Shown: piece by piece, positions 43,701-54,097 of the stretch
Numbering within the stretch: the first letter of the stretch is position 1
How the letters are laid out: each line of letters starts with the position of its first letter
Source of the DNA: Mytilus galloprovincialis
Lineage: Eukaryota; Mollusca; Bivalvia; Mytilida; Mytilidae
Reading direction: 5' to 3'
DNA length: 64,000 bases
Assembly: GCF_965363235.1 (NCBI RefSeq)
Contig: NC_134846.1
Span: 63,477,121 to 63,541,120 of the forward strand
Notes under the pieces: generated by a model
Seen by the model: the letters and a program-made list of their open reading frames with translations, nothing else
Database searches by the model: none
What the model was told of the DNA's origin: nothing
Position numbers and translations under genes: made by a program

Positions 43701-46700
43701 TAATTTTCCACTTAATTTTACACAGGACAAAGACTTTTAAACCATGGTGGTCTTCCAGGGTCTAAATATAAGTGTTGAACATATTTTGTACATCAAGTAT
43801 TCTTAAATATTATTCAAATTCAAAGTTTTGACTTCAATCCTTTTAATTAGGTGTTATGACAAAACATATATTTTACGGATTTTTAAATCAATTACATCTA
43901 CTTCATGTCTATTTATAAAAACAGATGTCTGCACTTTTCATTCTTAAATTTATACTGTTTTGGGTAAGGAATTGAATTAAAATGCCAAATTTGAAGTGTC
44001 TGATTGAGATTTTACAAAGCACACATTATTTGGTTTATTTAACAGGGTTTACCACTACTTCATTAAGCACCTGAACTCCTATTCAGTCTCCAAATCTATG
44101 AGATGCTCCATCTGGTGAAAATTACCTTTCTATTGATACATTTCATTGGGGAAAATATAATGGTACTTAACTCTACAGAAAAGAAAATGTCAAACTTTCA
44201 GATTTTATTACATCAACTTGTTGTCTTGTGTATGTAATACATGTATTATTGTGCTTAATTATTTCTATTACTCGCACATCTGGTGGCAGCTTATTTAGTA
44301 AGGTATATTTGAATAACATGGGAAATCTCTCATATGTATATATATTGTATGTACAAACAGATGCTGAAAACTAATAACAACAACACTGATCCCATATCTT
44401 TTATTGCTGACAACCTACACATGCTACACAATAAAGAAAATTTACAAATACTAGACAGGTCATTCTGGTATGAGAACTTGTGACGGGATGTAAACACACT
44501 ACTGACAAGTACATATTGTACAATATGTTCTTGTAGATGACTGGTATAAATTAAAGATAAATGCTTTGTTGATTGACCTAACCTTATTGACAATCGTTCA
44601 ACACTTAGCAAATACATTTAAGGAATGACTGTAATATTTTTTCTGTCTATGAAGAAATAACATAAAAAATTTGGTGCACACTGAATAACGCGTGTAGCAT
44701 TATTTAACAGTGTGCACCACATTTTTTATGTTATTTCGAATAGACAGAAGAAATATTACAGTCATTTCTTATAATTTAATTCTAAATTCCATTTTAAATT
44801 GTAGAAAACCATGAAAAACTTTGATGACGTCACGGTCACATGACTAAATTATGTCTATGGGCTAATAACAAAATAACGTCCGCCAATCAGAAGACGTGTT
44901 GCATCCAAAATTAAATTATAAGCAAATGTACACCAATCAAACCCAGAATGTACTTAAAATGAACAGAGCTGCTGGTGTACCTATTCAGTACAGAAACGAA
45001 GCTAGAGTGCATCTATAAATTATAAAGCCCCAGTCTCAAGATGTACTGATAGTTTTAAGACTCTGGATAAGGGAACAACTATTGATTTCAAGATGTTCTT
45101 AGAATTACAGCAACAAAGCTTCTGGTGAACCTTGAATGTGCACCAATAAAGCTCTTCGAAAGTACAAATGTACATTGTACAACGAACTATCAAACAGAGG
45201 TCTTGATGTTAATTGATTCATCTTGAATGTACAGCCAAAAATAGATGTAAATCGTTTTATGTTGCCTATAGCTATCAACCCACTTGAGAAGCATCTTACT
45301 TGTATCAAATTTTGTTTTCAAAGATTAGTTCTTGTTCTTATCTTGTCTAAACATGTAACTTATATTGTTGGCCAAAAAATATAAAATGCCTACCTACCTC
45401 AACCCTACAATGCATGCATAGGCACATTAAATAACATTTTATTTACTATTATTTTTTGTACAGCCATGGAACCGTAGGTGTTCCTTGAAAGTAAAGCATT
45501 TGAACTTACATCATACAACAGCTCCTACAGAGTAATAAGTATACCACTTTCTAACAAGGTTAATGAGTCCACTGACCAATAAAATGTAACAATATAAACA
45601 TTAGATAATGTGGTATAATTGCAAATGAGAAAACTATACACCAGAGACTAAATGATACAGAAATACATGTAATAGAAATCATTATTGAAGCAGATGTGCA
45701 ACCAGGACATGATCATGATATGCATGGTGAACTGCCTAACAGTAAGATACATTGTATATGATAAATTGAATGTGATTCTTCCAGGGATAAACATTGAACA
45801 GCACAACTCAGTACAACAATGACTTTATTGAATAAAAGAAGAGTATGTCAATGGGACACAGATGTCCCCGCTTGTAAATATGCAGCAAATTCAGCATATT
45901 TCTACATACTTCAGTCTTGTATTTATAAAGGGAAATAACTCAACAAGAGTGCACACACTGAAATGTCTCGCCTTCTTTACTAATCATTGATATTATGTTG
46001 ATAGTCCTAAGTATAAAGCTTTATTACAACTGTCTTATAAACTTAACATTAACCAAGATAACTAAACATTGACCAATGAACCATGAAAATGAGGTCAAGG
46101 TTAGATGAACCATGCCAGGCACACATGTACAGCTAACAATGCTTCCATACAACAAATATAGTTGACCTATTACTTATAGTTTAAGAAAAATAGACCAAAA
46201 CACAAAAACATAACACTGAGCAATGAACCGTGAAAATGAGGTCGAGGTCAAATAAAACCTACGCGACTGACATATAGATCATAAAATATTTCCATACACC
46301 AAATATAGTTGACCTATGGCATATAGTATTAGATAAAAAGACCAAAACTCAAAAACTTAACTTTGACCACTCAACCATGTAAATGAGGTCAAGGTCAGAT
46401 GACATCTGCCCGCTAGACATGTACACCTTACAATTATTCCATACATCAAATATAGTAGATCTATTGCATAAAGTATGAGAAAAACCGACCAAAACACAAA
46501 AACTTAACTATAACCACTGAACCATGAAAATGAGGTCAAGGTCAGATGACACCTGCCAGTTGGACATGTACACCTTACAGTCCTTCCATACACCGAATAT
46601 ACTAGCCCTATTGCTTATAGTATCTGAGATATGGACTTGACCACCAAAACTTAACCTTGTTCACTGATCCATGAAATGAGGTCGAGGTCAAGTGAAAACT

Positions 46701-46956
46701 GTCTGACGGGCATGAGGACCTTGCAAGGTACGCACATACCAAATATAATTATCCTATTACTTATAATAAGAGAGATTTCAACATTACAAAAAATCTGAAC
46801 TTTTTTTTCAAGTGGTCACTGAACCATGAAAATGAGGTCAAGGACATTTGACATGTGACTGACGGAAACTTAGTAACATGAGGCATCTATATACAAAGTA
46901 TGAAGCATCCAGGTCTTCCACCTTCTAAAATATAAAGCTTTAAAAAAGTTAGCTAA

Positions 46957-47001
<45 letters not shown>

Positions 47002-48751
47002 ATCACTATCCCTATGTCGAGCTTTCTGCAACAAAAGTTGCAGGCTCGACAAAAATCATGAAAGTGAAATCAAAATATAACGGAAGTTTGCTTCCTGGTG
47101 ACATTTTTCAATAAAGTGAGTTAAGTACCTTACATTGTATATCATATTAAGGTAAAACAAGAGTGCACACACTGAAATGTCTCGCCTTCTATACTAATCA
47201 TTGATATTATGTTGATAGTCCTAAGTATAAAGCTAAGCTTTAATACAACTGTCACATAAACTTAACATTAACCAAGATAACTAAACAAAGACCAAGGAAC
47301 CTTGAAAATGAGGTCAAGGTCAGATGAACCATGCCAGGCAGACATGTACAGCTAACAATGCTTCTATACAACATATATAGTTGACTTATTACTTATAGTT
47401 TAAGAAAAATAGACCAAAACACAAAAACTTAACACTGTGCAATGAACCGTGAAAATGAGGTCACGGTCAAATAAAACTTGCGCGACTGACATAAAGATCA
47501 TAAAATATTTCCATACACCAAATATAGATGACCTATGGCATATAGTATTAGATAAAAAGACCAAAACTCAAAAACTTAACTTTGACCACTGAACCATGAA
47601 AATGAGGTCAAGGTCACATGACATCTGCCCGCTAGATAGGTACACCTTACAATCATTCCATACAACAAATATAGTAGACCTATTGCATATAGTATGAGAA
47701 AAACAGACCAAAACACAAAAATTTAACTATAACCACTGAACCATAAAAATGAGGTCAAGGTCAGATGATACCTGCCAGTTGGACATGTACACCTTACAGT
47801 CCTTCCATACACCGAATATACTAGCCCTATTGCTTGTAGTATCTGAGATATGGACTTGACCACCAAAACTTAACCTTGTTCACTGATCCATGAAATGAGG
47901 TCGAGGTCAAGTGAAAACTGTCTGACAGACATGAGGACCTTTCAAGGTACGCACATATCAAATATAGTTATCCTATTACTTATAATAAGAGAGAATTCAA
48001 CATTACAAAAAATCTGAACTTTTTTTTCAAGTGGTCACTGAACCATGAAAATGAGGTCAAGGACATTGGACATGTGACTGACGGAAACTTCGTAACATGA
48101 GGCATCTATATACAAAGTATGAAGCATCCAGGTCTTCCACCTTCTAAAATATAAAGCTTTTAAGAAGTTAGCTAACACCGCCGCCGCCGCCGTAGCTGCC
48201 GCCGGATCACTATCCCTATGTCGAGCTTTCTGCAACAAAAGTTGCAGGCTCGACAATATATGGGGTGGGGGATATATTGCCCTAAACTTCTATAAGAGTT
48301 TAAACTTATGCTAAAATTCTATACTATCTCAACTTCCACTTTTGTACCTCCTAAGTATTAAATTTAGGGCGCTACCATGTTTTTCTATACTGGTACATGT
48401 ATATAACATTCCCATGTTATGTCATTATGAGATGAAACACAGAAATCATATCTGGGAACCAATGTGTTTTAAACAAAGTAACATATCTAGAAATATTAAA
48501 TATCTCCTCAAACAATGTCAAAAGAGGCATGGCTTGTGAAACAGCTGTATTTATAAAGTGCAAAACTATATCTTTTCTCAACAGAAACAACATTAACTAA
48601 CACTTTGAAAATATTAAGTACATGTAACTTACTGCAGCTTTTTTCATACAGTCTTGAAGAACATTATTTTCTTTTACACATTTGTCAACTGCAAAGTCAT
48701 TATTTTTCCAACACTGCATTAATTCTGACATTGGTCCAAGACATTGTTTAC
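40656..48751 (-). CDS. CHCHD1: CHCHD1 / mS37 mitochondrial small-ribosomal-subunit protein (5' end uncertain)
   Basis: Two exons, complement of 48751-48633 and 40787-40656, join in phase 0 to encode about 82 residues. The first holds a twin CX9C fold: CLGPMSELMQC and CVKENNVLQDC, with CWKNNDF between them. This closely matches the animal CHCHD1/MRPS37 pattern (a CWKxNxF segment after the first pair). The second encodes a basic tail VNKMLRKFPQPPHSIKP, like the LNKLLQRFP tail of the vertebrate protein. Known of the family: imported into the mitochondrial intermembrane space/matrix, disulphide-stabilised, part of the 28S mitoribosomal subunit. The basic N-terminus is missing here; a tentative exon is listed separately. 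The intron is 7.8 kb and packed with repeats. Confidence 0.8.
40800..44615. other. Intron of CHCHD1, first part: no gene seen
   Basis: AT-rich sequence with (AT)n patches at about 43440-43456 and 43545-43559. ORFs such as 42538-42834 (minus) are hydrophobic, repeat-free and without a recognised domain. Confidence 0.45.
44620..44920 (+). mobile_element. Palindromic MITE-like element, copy 3 (best preserved)
   Basis: 44620-44770 is a 151-bp near-perfect palindrome. The left arm AAGGAATGACTGTAATATTT ... GGTGCACACTG and right arm CAGTGTGCACC ... AATATTACAGTCATTTCTT flank a centre AATAACGCGTGTAGCATTATTT. An asymmetric tail follows to 44920, containing TGATGACGTCACGGTCACAT and CCAATCAGAAGACGTG. 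There is no ORF. Two further copies occur in the window (7470, 27146). The tail always lies on the same side of the palindrome. Confidence 0.82.
44921..45942. other. CHCHD1 intron: no gene seen
   Basis: AT-rich unique-looking sequence; a 67-codon minus ORF at 45105-45308 has no recognisable motif. Confidence 0.4.
45943..47051 (+). repeat. Composite 147-bp-period repeat, copy 1
   Basis: It starts CAAGAGTGCACACACTGAAA. The box CC(A/G)TGAAAATGAGGTCAAGG recurs at 46081, 46228, 46375, 46522, 46669 (exactly 147 bp apart) and 46824 (155). The unit ends in a (CCG)14 tract (46959-47001), GGATCACTATCCCTATG and a hairpin (47016-47050). The minus ORF 46870-47052 with an alanine run is only a reading of the CCG tract and hairpin. 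Confidence 0.88.
47016..47050. repeat. Terminal hairpin of the composite repeat, copy 1
   Basis: GTCGAGC, TTT, CTGCAAC, loop AAAA, GTTGCAG, GCTCGAC: two perfect 7-bp stem blocks separated by a small bulge. It is conserved base for base in copy 2. Confidence 0.85.
47156..48255 (+). repeat. Composite 147-bp-period repeat, copy 2
   Basis: Direct repeat of 45943-47051. The internal boxes fall at 47300, 47447, 47594, 47741, 47888 and 48043, each 1219 bp from its partner in copy 1, so spacing is preserved to the base. Point differences are scattered. The CCG tract here is shorter and interrupted (CCG five times, TAGCTG, then CCGCCG). The hairpin is at 48220-48254. Confidence 0.88.
48633..48751 (-). 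CDS. CHCHD1: CHCHD1 twin-CX9C exon
   Basis: Acceptor ATGTTTCAG|GT, donor GCTGCA|GTAAGT (full consensus). 119 bp: two bases complete a split codon, then 39 codons including both CX9C pairs. Too short for an ORF call. Confidence 0.82.
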
Positions 48752-48759
48752 CTGAAACA

Positions 48760-49680
48760 TAAAAACATGTTTCTTTTTATATCATATTATCTTTTAATAT
48801 ATACTTTTTTCTAGATTTCAGCCTTACACTGCAAGAACTGCTCTTTGAACTTTGAAAATGTATTCATCAATCATCATGAATGATATACTGACATAAAAAG
48901 CTATACTGCTTTCTCCTTTTACATGTACCTGTGCTTACCCAATTGTAAATGAGATACATACACCAAAAGATAAGGGGTTTCAGGGGATCACTCTTACAAC
49001 TTAATGGTTTTTTTTATAGAGTATATCAATAGATTTTAACATATAAAATGTGCTTTTCAATATTTTTGCTAAAACTTTAAAATTTTGATTTAATGCTGCT
49101 GCAATGTAAATTTATATCCCTTATGGGCTATGATATACCAAACATGAAATAATTCTAAAATTGTATAAAATTGAATATAAATTCATGATCTATCTATTTT
49201 TAATTATTATTGGGATTTATCATTCATAACATCGTTAAATATCATCCAGCAGCTAGAATATCTAAGTTAAATGTTTAGTTTTCCCAACATTCTATGACTG
49301 ATCTGTTGATGTTTTGGTAAGTTTTCTTTTCAATTTATCATGTTACCGGTAATTGATAATTAACTTTTATCAAGAACATAATTAACCTGTTTGTTGTTTA
49401 ACTCTACAATAAACAGGTAGTTATTGATGCTTTTTTTCTTCAAAAACTTCATCAGGAACAATGAAGTCCTTACCCAATCATCCAAGCTGTTGTTTAACCA
49501 TAAGAAAATTAGAAGCAATAAAACGGAAAACTATCAATCCCGTTCATGGAAAATACTTAACAATTATTAAGGTGATTTTTAAACATGCATAAAAGTATCC
49601 AATACCTTGAATACACATTAAGTTGAAGGAAAACAAATATATAAATAAACCCCCAAAAATGTGAATAAAATTTTATCTTT
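48760..49680. other. Upstream of the CX9C exon: no gene seen
   Basis: AT-rich sequence with no recognised exon. GTTACCGGTAAT occurs near 49344 and GTTACCGGTAAC near 50641, a shared palindromic motif. Confidence 0.4.
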
Positions 49681-49686
49681 TTGCTT

Positions 49687-50747
49687 AGGCCAACTAAAAT
49701 TAATTAGTAGATTTTCATCCAAAGTTTTGAAAAAAATGGGGCGGGTGGGAGGATTTTATTTTTTAAATTTTATTTAATATGAAACCTTCTTCAATCTTGT
49801 GACGTGAACTTCATATATATGCAAGTGTTTACTTAAAAAATGTAGCTTATACCATGTACATGTGTAAACATGTCTTAAGAATCGTACATAATTTTTTAAA
49901 TTCTTAAAAAAATATCTCTGATTGGCAACGACTGTTCTGCATGCAATTGCTACTTTAGAAACCTATTTCCAGTAAACAGTAAAATTCTCTATTCAGTTGG
50001 ACTACTTTTTAACGATGGTTTGTAGTCCCCATAAAATTATGCAAATGCAATGGTATGCAACACAAGTATTATGAATGAAATGAGAACCCAAACAGTGTTG
50101 GTAATAGTAGGGTTGTGCTTTTAAGATTCTCAAGTTATCCAAGACTGAAGCAAATATAACTAAGATGTAAAACATGAAGTTGTTTAATGACTCTTTTAAG
50201 GGTATTTGGTGTTTTTAAACAAAAACAATAGTCATGGGTAAATCTCAGGGCTTTCTATAACACAATGTGTATGTTTGCCGGGTCCAGTTATAAATGTTTT
50301 TTTCTACCAATGTGTTCCACGATTCTTGGGCTGTTGAAATCTTTCAGAGCCCAAATTTGCTGACACAAAGTCAATGTTTTATTAAAAAAAATCCACGGTT
50401 TTCTAATGACAGAAATTTTTAATTTGTTACATACCGCAATTTGCGTTCTTGAACACAGCGCATTACTCATAACCCGAATATTTCATGCCCTTCTGGTAAT
50501 CTATCTCTATTCACCGTAGATGATATTGTCATTATTGAGCTGCAGAATTTGTCAACATAATCGTTTTAAAGTACTCGAAACAATAAATAGGAAAACCGAA
50601 ATTTGAAACAGGAAATTCGAATGAAACGAAATTATTGACTGTTACCGGTAACGGAAAGGAACAAAATCCCGAAATCATAAATTTTTCAAAATAAAAAAAA
50701 TCGGGGCGGGCGGGGATGAAAATCTATCAATTAATTTTAATAGGCCT
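49687..50747. mobile_element. Putative 1.06-kb element with 34-bp inverted termini
   Basis: The left end 49687-49720 (AGGCCAACTAAAATTAATTA, then GTAGATTTTCATCC) pairs with the complement of 50714-50747 with four mismatches. G-rich runs sit just inside both ends (GGGGCGGGTGGGAGG at 49739; CGGGGCGGGCGGGG at 50702). No transposase ORF is present. Target duplications are not obvious. Confidence 0.55.
50308..50470 (-). CDS. Tentative CHCHD1 first exon
   Basis: A Met frame (MSNALCSRTQIAVCNKLKIS, then VIRKPWIFFNK and WALKDFNSPRIVEHI) ends at a possible donor ATTG|GTAGAA. Its phase (one base over) fits the twin-CX9C exon. It is basic and near the expected length, and the RKP and ALK elements loosely resemble family N-termini. 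Against it: the donor is weak and the block lies within an inverted-repeat-bounded element (49687-50747). It could equally be a chance ORF. Confidence 0.22.
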
Positions 50748-50799
50748 TATATTAAAATACTGAAAAAAATAATGTATATTAAAATTATTTAACATGGGT

Positions 50800-50905
50800 G
50801 CCGAAATGACTATATCAGGTATGGATATAACCAGGTGCCAATATGACGATGCATGTGCAGATTTGACGATACGGTTGCTGATTTGACGATATGGGTGCCG
50901 ATTTG
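50800..50905. repeat. Degenerate short tandem repeats
   Basis: Units of about 20 bp built on GGTGCCGATTTGACGATA, directly upstream of the 50-bp array. Confidence 0.7.
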
Positions 50906-50908
50906 CCT

Positions 50909-51348
50909 AGAGTATTTCATCTTCTCAAGGTAGGGCTGATACATCCTAGAATATTTCGTCTTTTCAACAAATGTTCAAAATAGGGCTGATACATCCTAGA
51001 ATATTTCATCTTTTCAACAAATGTTCAAGGTAGGGCTGCACCGTCCTAGAATATTTCATCTTTTCAACAAATGTTCAAGGTAGGGCTGATACGTCCTAGA
51101 ATATTTCATCTTTTCAACAAATGTTCAAGGTAGGGCTGATACGTCCTAGAATATTTTATCTTTTCAACAAATGTTCAAGGTAGGGCTGATACGTCCTAGA
51201 ATATTTCATCTTTTCAACAAATGTTCAAGGTAGGGCTGATACGTCCTAGAATATTTTATCTTTTCAACAAATGCTCAAGGTAGGAATGATACATTCTAGG
51301 ATATTTCATCTTTTCAACAAATGTTCAAGGTGGGGCCGATACATCCTA
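50909..51348. repeat. 50-bp satellite array, 9 units
   Basis: TAGGGCTGATACGTCCTAGA starts at 50931, 50981, 51031, 51081, 51131, 51181, 51231, 51281 and 51331: exact 50-bp spacing with substitutions but no indels. Each unit also holds ATATTTCATCTTTTCAACAA and ATGTTCAAGG. Followed by degenerate GACATCATGACAGTACG-type units to about 51445. Confidence 0.92.
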
Positions 51349-51632
51349 TGGACATCATGACAGTACGGACATCTTGACAGTATGGTCATACAACATAGTA
51401 TACAATGTAGACATAATGACAGAATGGACGTCATCACAGTATGGATGTTGCATCATGCATCAATAATTAACCTGATAACTCTGGGAGTTGGGAAATTACC
51501 ATACTTGTGTACTAGAATGTTCAGCGCCCTGAGTCAGTCTTGAACCTGTGACTTTCGGTACTGTATCAATCGGTTATATACATTAGGCTGTATACCATCA
51601 CAAAGCCGTTTAATCCTTGTGCAAGGCCAACC

Positions 51633-53235
51633 TTAAAAATATGTTTGTTTGCAGTTTTCCGACTGTACCTTCAGACTGAAAGGTCGGTAGGTAGGAAAAA
51701 TATTTTATTTTATCAGCCAAAATACAGTTTAAACAAGCAGTTACACTAAACCAAGTTTCTTGTGAAGAAAAAAAAAAACATTTTAAAACAACAAACACTG
51801 GACATGCTGAAAACCAACATCAAATAAACAGGCATTTTCAGATAAAAAACTTTTTAACCAAAACTGAAAGTTTAACATAGTGTCATTATCCAATTTATGA
51901 CATAAAATATGGTATAATTATTAAATACTGGAACACTTATAAACAAGGAATGTCATTATGACTAGAACTGTTTTAAAGAAATATATTCAGACATGTATGC
52001 TTCTTGACTAGAATGTTTTCATGAGTAGAGTATTTTCATCAGAAAAATGTAGATATTAAAGATTTATAAGACAATGTATTAAAGAGTGTATTTTTAATAA
52101 AAAAAAAAAATAACCATTGAATCTTCCTCAATTGAAAAAAAGGCAACTTGAAAAAAAAGTATTAAGACATTCTACTGTTTTCATATTTCTAACAATATTT
52201 AATTATATGTGATAAGGTTATATTTTTGCCAGGCTTTAATGAAAACCAAAGAAATCTAAAGTTTTGGGTGAAATCCATAGCACCCCATTAAAAGTAAATG
52301 GTCTGTACTGAAATGTTTTTAATGCATAAAAAAAATTAGCAGCATAGCTCCTAAGGACATGTTTTAATTGAATTCACTCAGGCCACACAGTTTGGGTATA
52401 TTTAATATTGTAAGAAAGAGAATAATTGCAATGAGTGGGGCAGCCCCCCTTATCCTAAAGGAGCATACTCATTGCAATCGAAGATAGATTTAATATAGAG
52501 AGAGTATATTTATTTTTCAAGCTAACCATTCATTTTCTCTACATCTTTGTGTAGTTAGGGTTGCTTCTTATTGATTTGGCATGATCTATATCCATTAACA
52601 TTTCAAATGAGCCCTTCCTCCGTACGGGCGTGTTTACAGATATCCATGAAGATTTAAGTCACGGAGGAGTGGTTTCATCTTTGTCGTCTTCACAACGATT
52701 TGTAGAAAATATGCCATACTTCAAGCTGCTGTCGAATTATTTAACCACTGAAATTGGTTCCATAAAGTCAGGCTCCACAGATTCTGTACCCGATTTGTTT
52801 GAGACAGAATGGTTATCGTGTCAGTTATCAATATCCGCTGCATCATCGTCAATGATATCATCACACATCATTACATGTGCCTGAATCTGTATAAACAGTT
52901 TACTAATAAACTTTTTTGTTTGTTATTTGTCTTAAAATTGACACGAGACGTCAGCGTAAAGTACTCCTCCGTGACTTCATGGATACCTGTAAACAATTTC
53001 CATGTGCTTTATCATTAAATGGTCACATGAACGCTTGACGGGAAGCTAAGAAAAACCGAACTTGAAATGCGTAATTGACCCAGACTTTAAATCATTTCCG
53101 GAAAGGACCCAAAGTTCCGGATCGCGTCAATAGAAGTATTAAAAAAAATTTCTTCAAATTTAAAGCAATAAAATTTTCACAGTCGGGAGGATTTTCAAGG
53201 GTCGGTCGGTAAACTGCAAACAAACAATATTTTAA
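51633..53235. mobile_element. Putative 1.6-kb element with 31-bp inverted termini
   Basis: The left end 51633-51663 (TTAAAAATATGTTTGTTTGC, then AGTTTTCCGAC) matches the complement of 53205-53235 with about four mismatches. Both outer ends are TTAA. It contains a second inverted pair (GTTTACAGATATCCATGAAG at 52632 and its complement at about 52979-52998, with GTCACGGAGGAG inside) and a 12-bp hairpin pair (52425-52436 and 52467-52478). The 84-codon ORF at 52630-52884 has no recognised domain. Looks non-autonomous. Confidence 0.55.
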
Positions 53236-53289
53236 TTTAAGCCCAACTGCAGTTCATGTCGTTTCCATCCAGTGCTGTCTCAAAGCTGA

Positions 53290-53740
53290 AATTTTTTTCT
53301 TTCTTTTTATAATGGCCTTTGATCTGCTTTTTATGCATTTATTAAATATATCTGCCATAATTTAAATGCTAGTGCTTATATTTATTTATTTATTTATTTG
53401 TTTTAATGCTTTTAGTTTGTTATTATTTTATGACTTTCAAGTGATTTGCTGACTCCCCCGTTCAATGCACATAGATGCGCTTGCCACATGAACTTTGATG
53501 ACTCTGGAGGCTCACAGATCAAATAGATTTGCTTTCATTATACTTGCATGTTTTTTTAATTTTTATATGATAGTATTTGCTAGTCCAAATAATTATGACG
53601 TCTTGAAAGTATTTGCATGATGCTGCATGATTTTTTTATATGATAGTCGGTTAAAGAGCTCACCCGAGCTCATGTTTTGTCTGTTATTATGTGTATATAT
53701 GCCGACTCTAAATAAAATTTACTTACTTACTTACTTACGT
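53290..53740 (+). mobile_element. 3' end of a LINE with (ACTT)n tail
   Basis: GTCGGTTAAAGAGCTCACCC, GAGCTCATGTTTTGTCTGTT and GCCGACTCTAAATAAAATTT, then ACTTACTTACTTACTTAC. The same order (GTCGGATAAAAGCTCTACAG, CATATGTTGTATTG, CCGACTTTAAATAAATC, then a microsatellite) ends the LINE copy at 54565-55398. Both belong to one family. This copy holds no coding sequence. Confidence 0.65.
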
Positions 53741-54097
53741 ATACCGTATAAAAGTATGTACATGTATGCCTATTATATACTAACCTTGTGGATCCGAGAG
53801 TACAACGTTCTGAACGTTGTTCTTCAGAACTGGTGGAAGCAAAATTTTGTATGGATGTTTAGGCAAGTAGTTGGTGAACTTTTTTAGAGGTCTCTTCGCA
53901 GCAAAAAGAGGAACAGTTAACCGAGTCATGTTGCTTAATTTGTCAAATTAAATTTCATTTCCAATGTCATTTTCCCCTGTTACCGTAAATCGGTCGTACA
54001 AAATTTACCCTATTACCAAGGAATAAGATAGAACAACGTACCATATACCGGCAACATCAAGTTATAAGCTTTTTAAAAAGCTTGTTCAGTGTAAATT

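Noticed and set aside
46959-47050. Helitron 3' terminus
   Set aside because: The hairpin is suggestive, but no CTRR end, TC start or A-T insertion site is visible. Kept only as a possibility in the findings.
46870-47052. Alanine-run peptide ORF
   Set aside because: The alanines are the (CCG)n tract read on the minus strand and the N-terminus is the hairpin. The second copy gives the same mirror at 48035-48256.
50909-51348. CRISPR-like array
   Set aside because: The 50-bp units are contiguous and similar throughout, with no alternation of constant repeats and unique spacers. It is a eukaryotic satellite.
52630-52884. 84-codon serine-rich ORF as a host exon
   Set aside because: It lies inside an inverted-repeat-bounded element, starts within the inner inverted repeat, and has no recognised domain.
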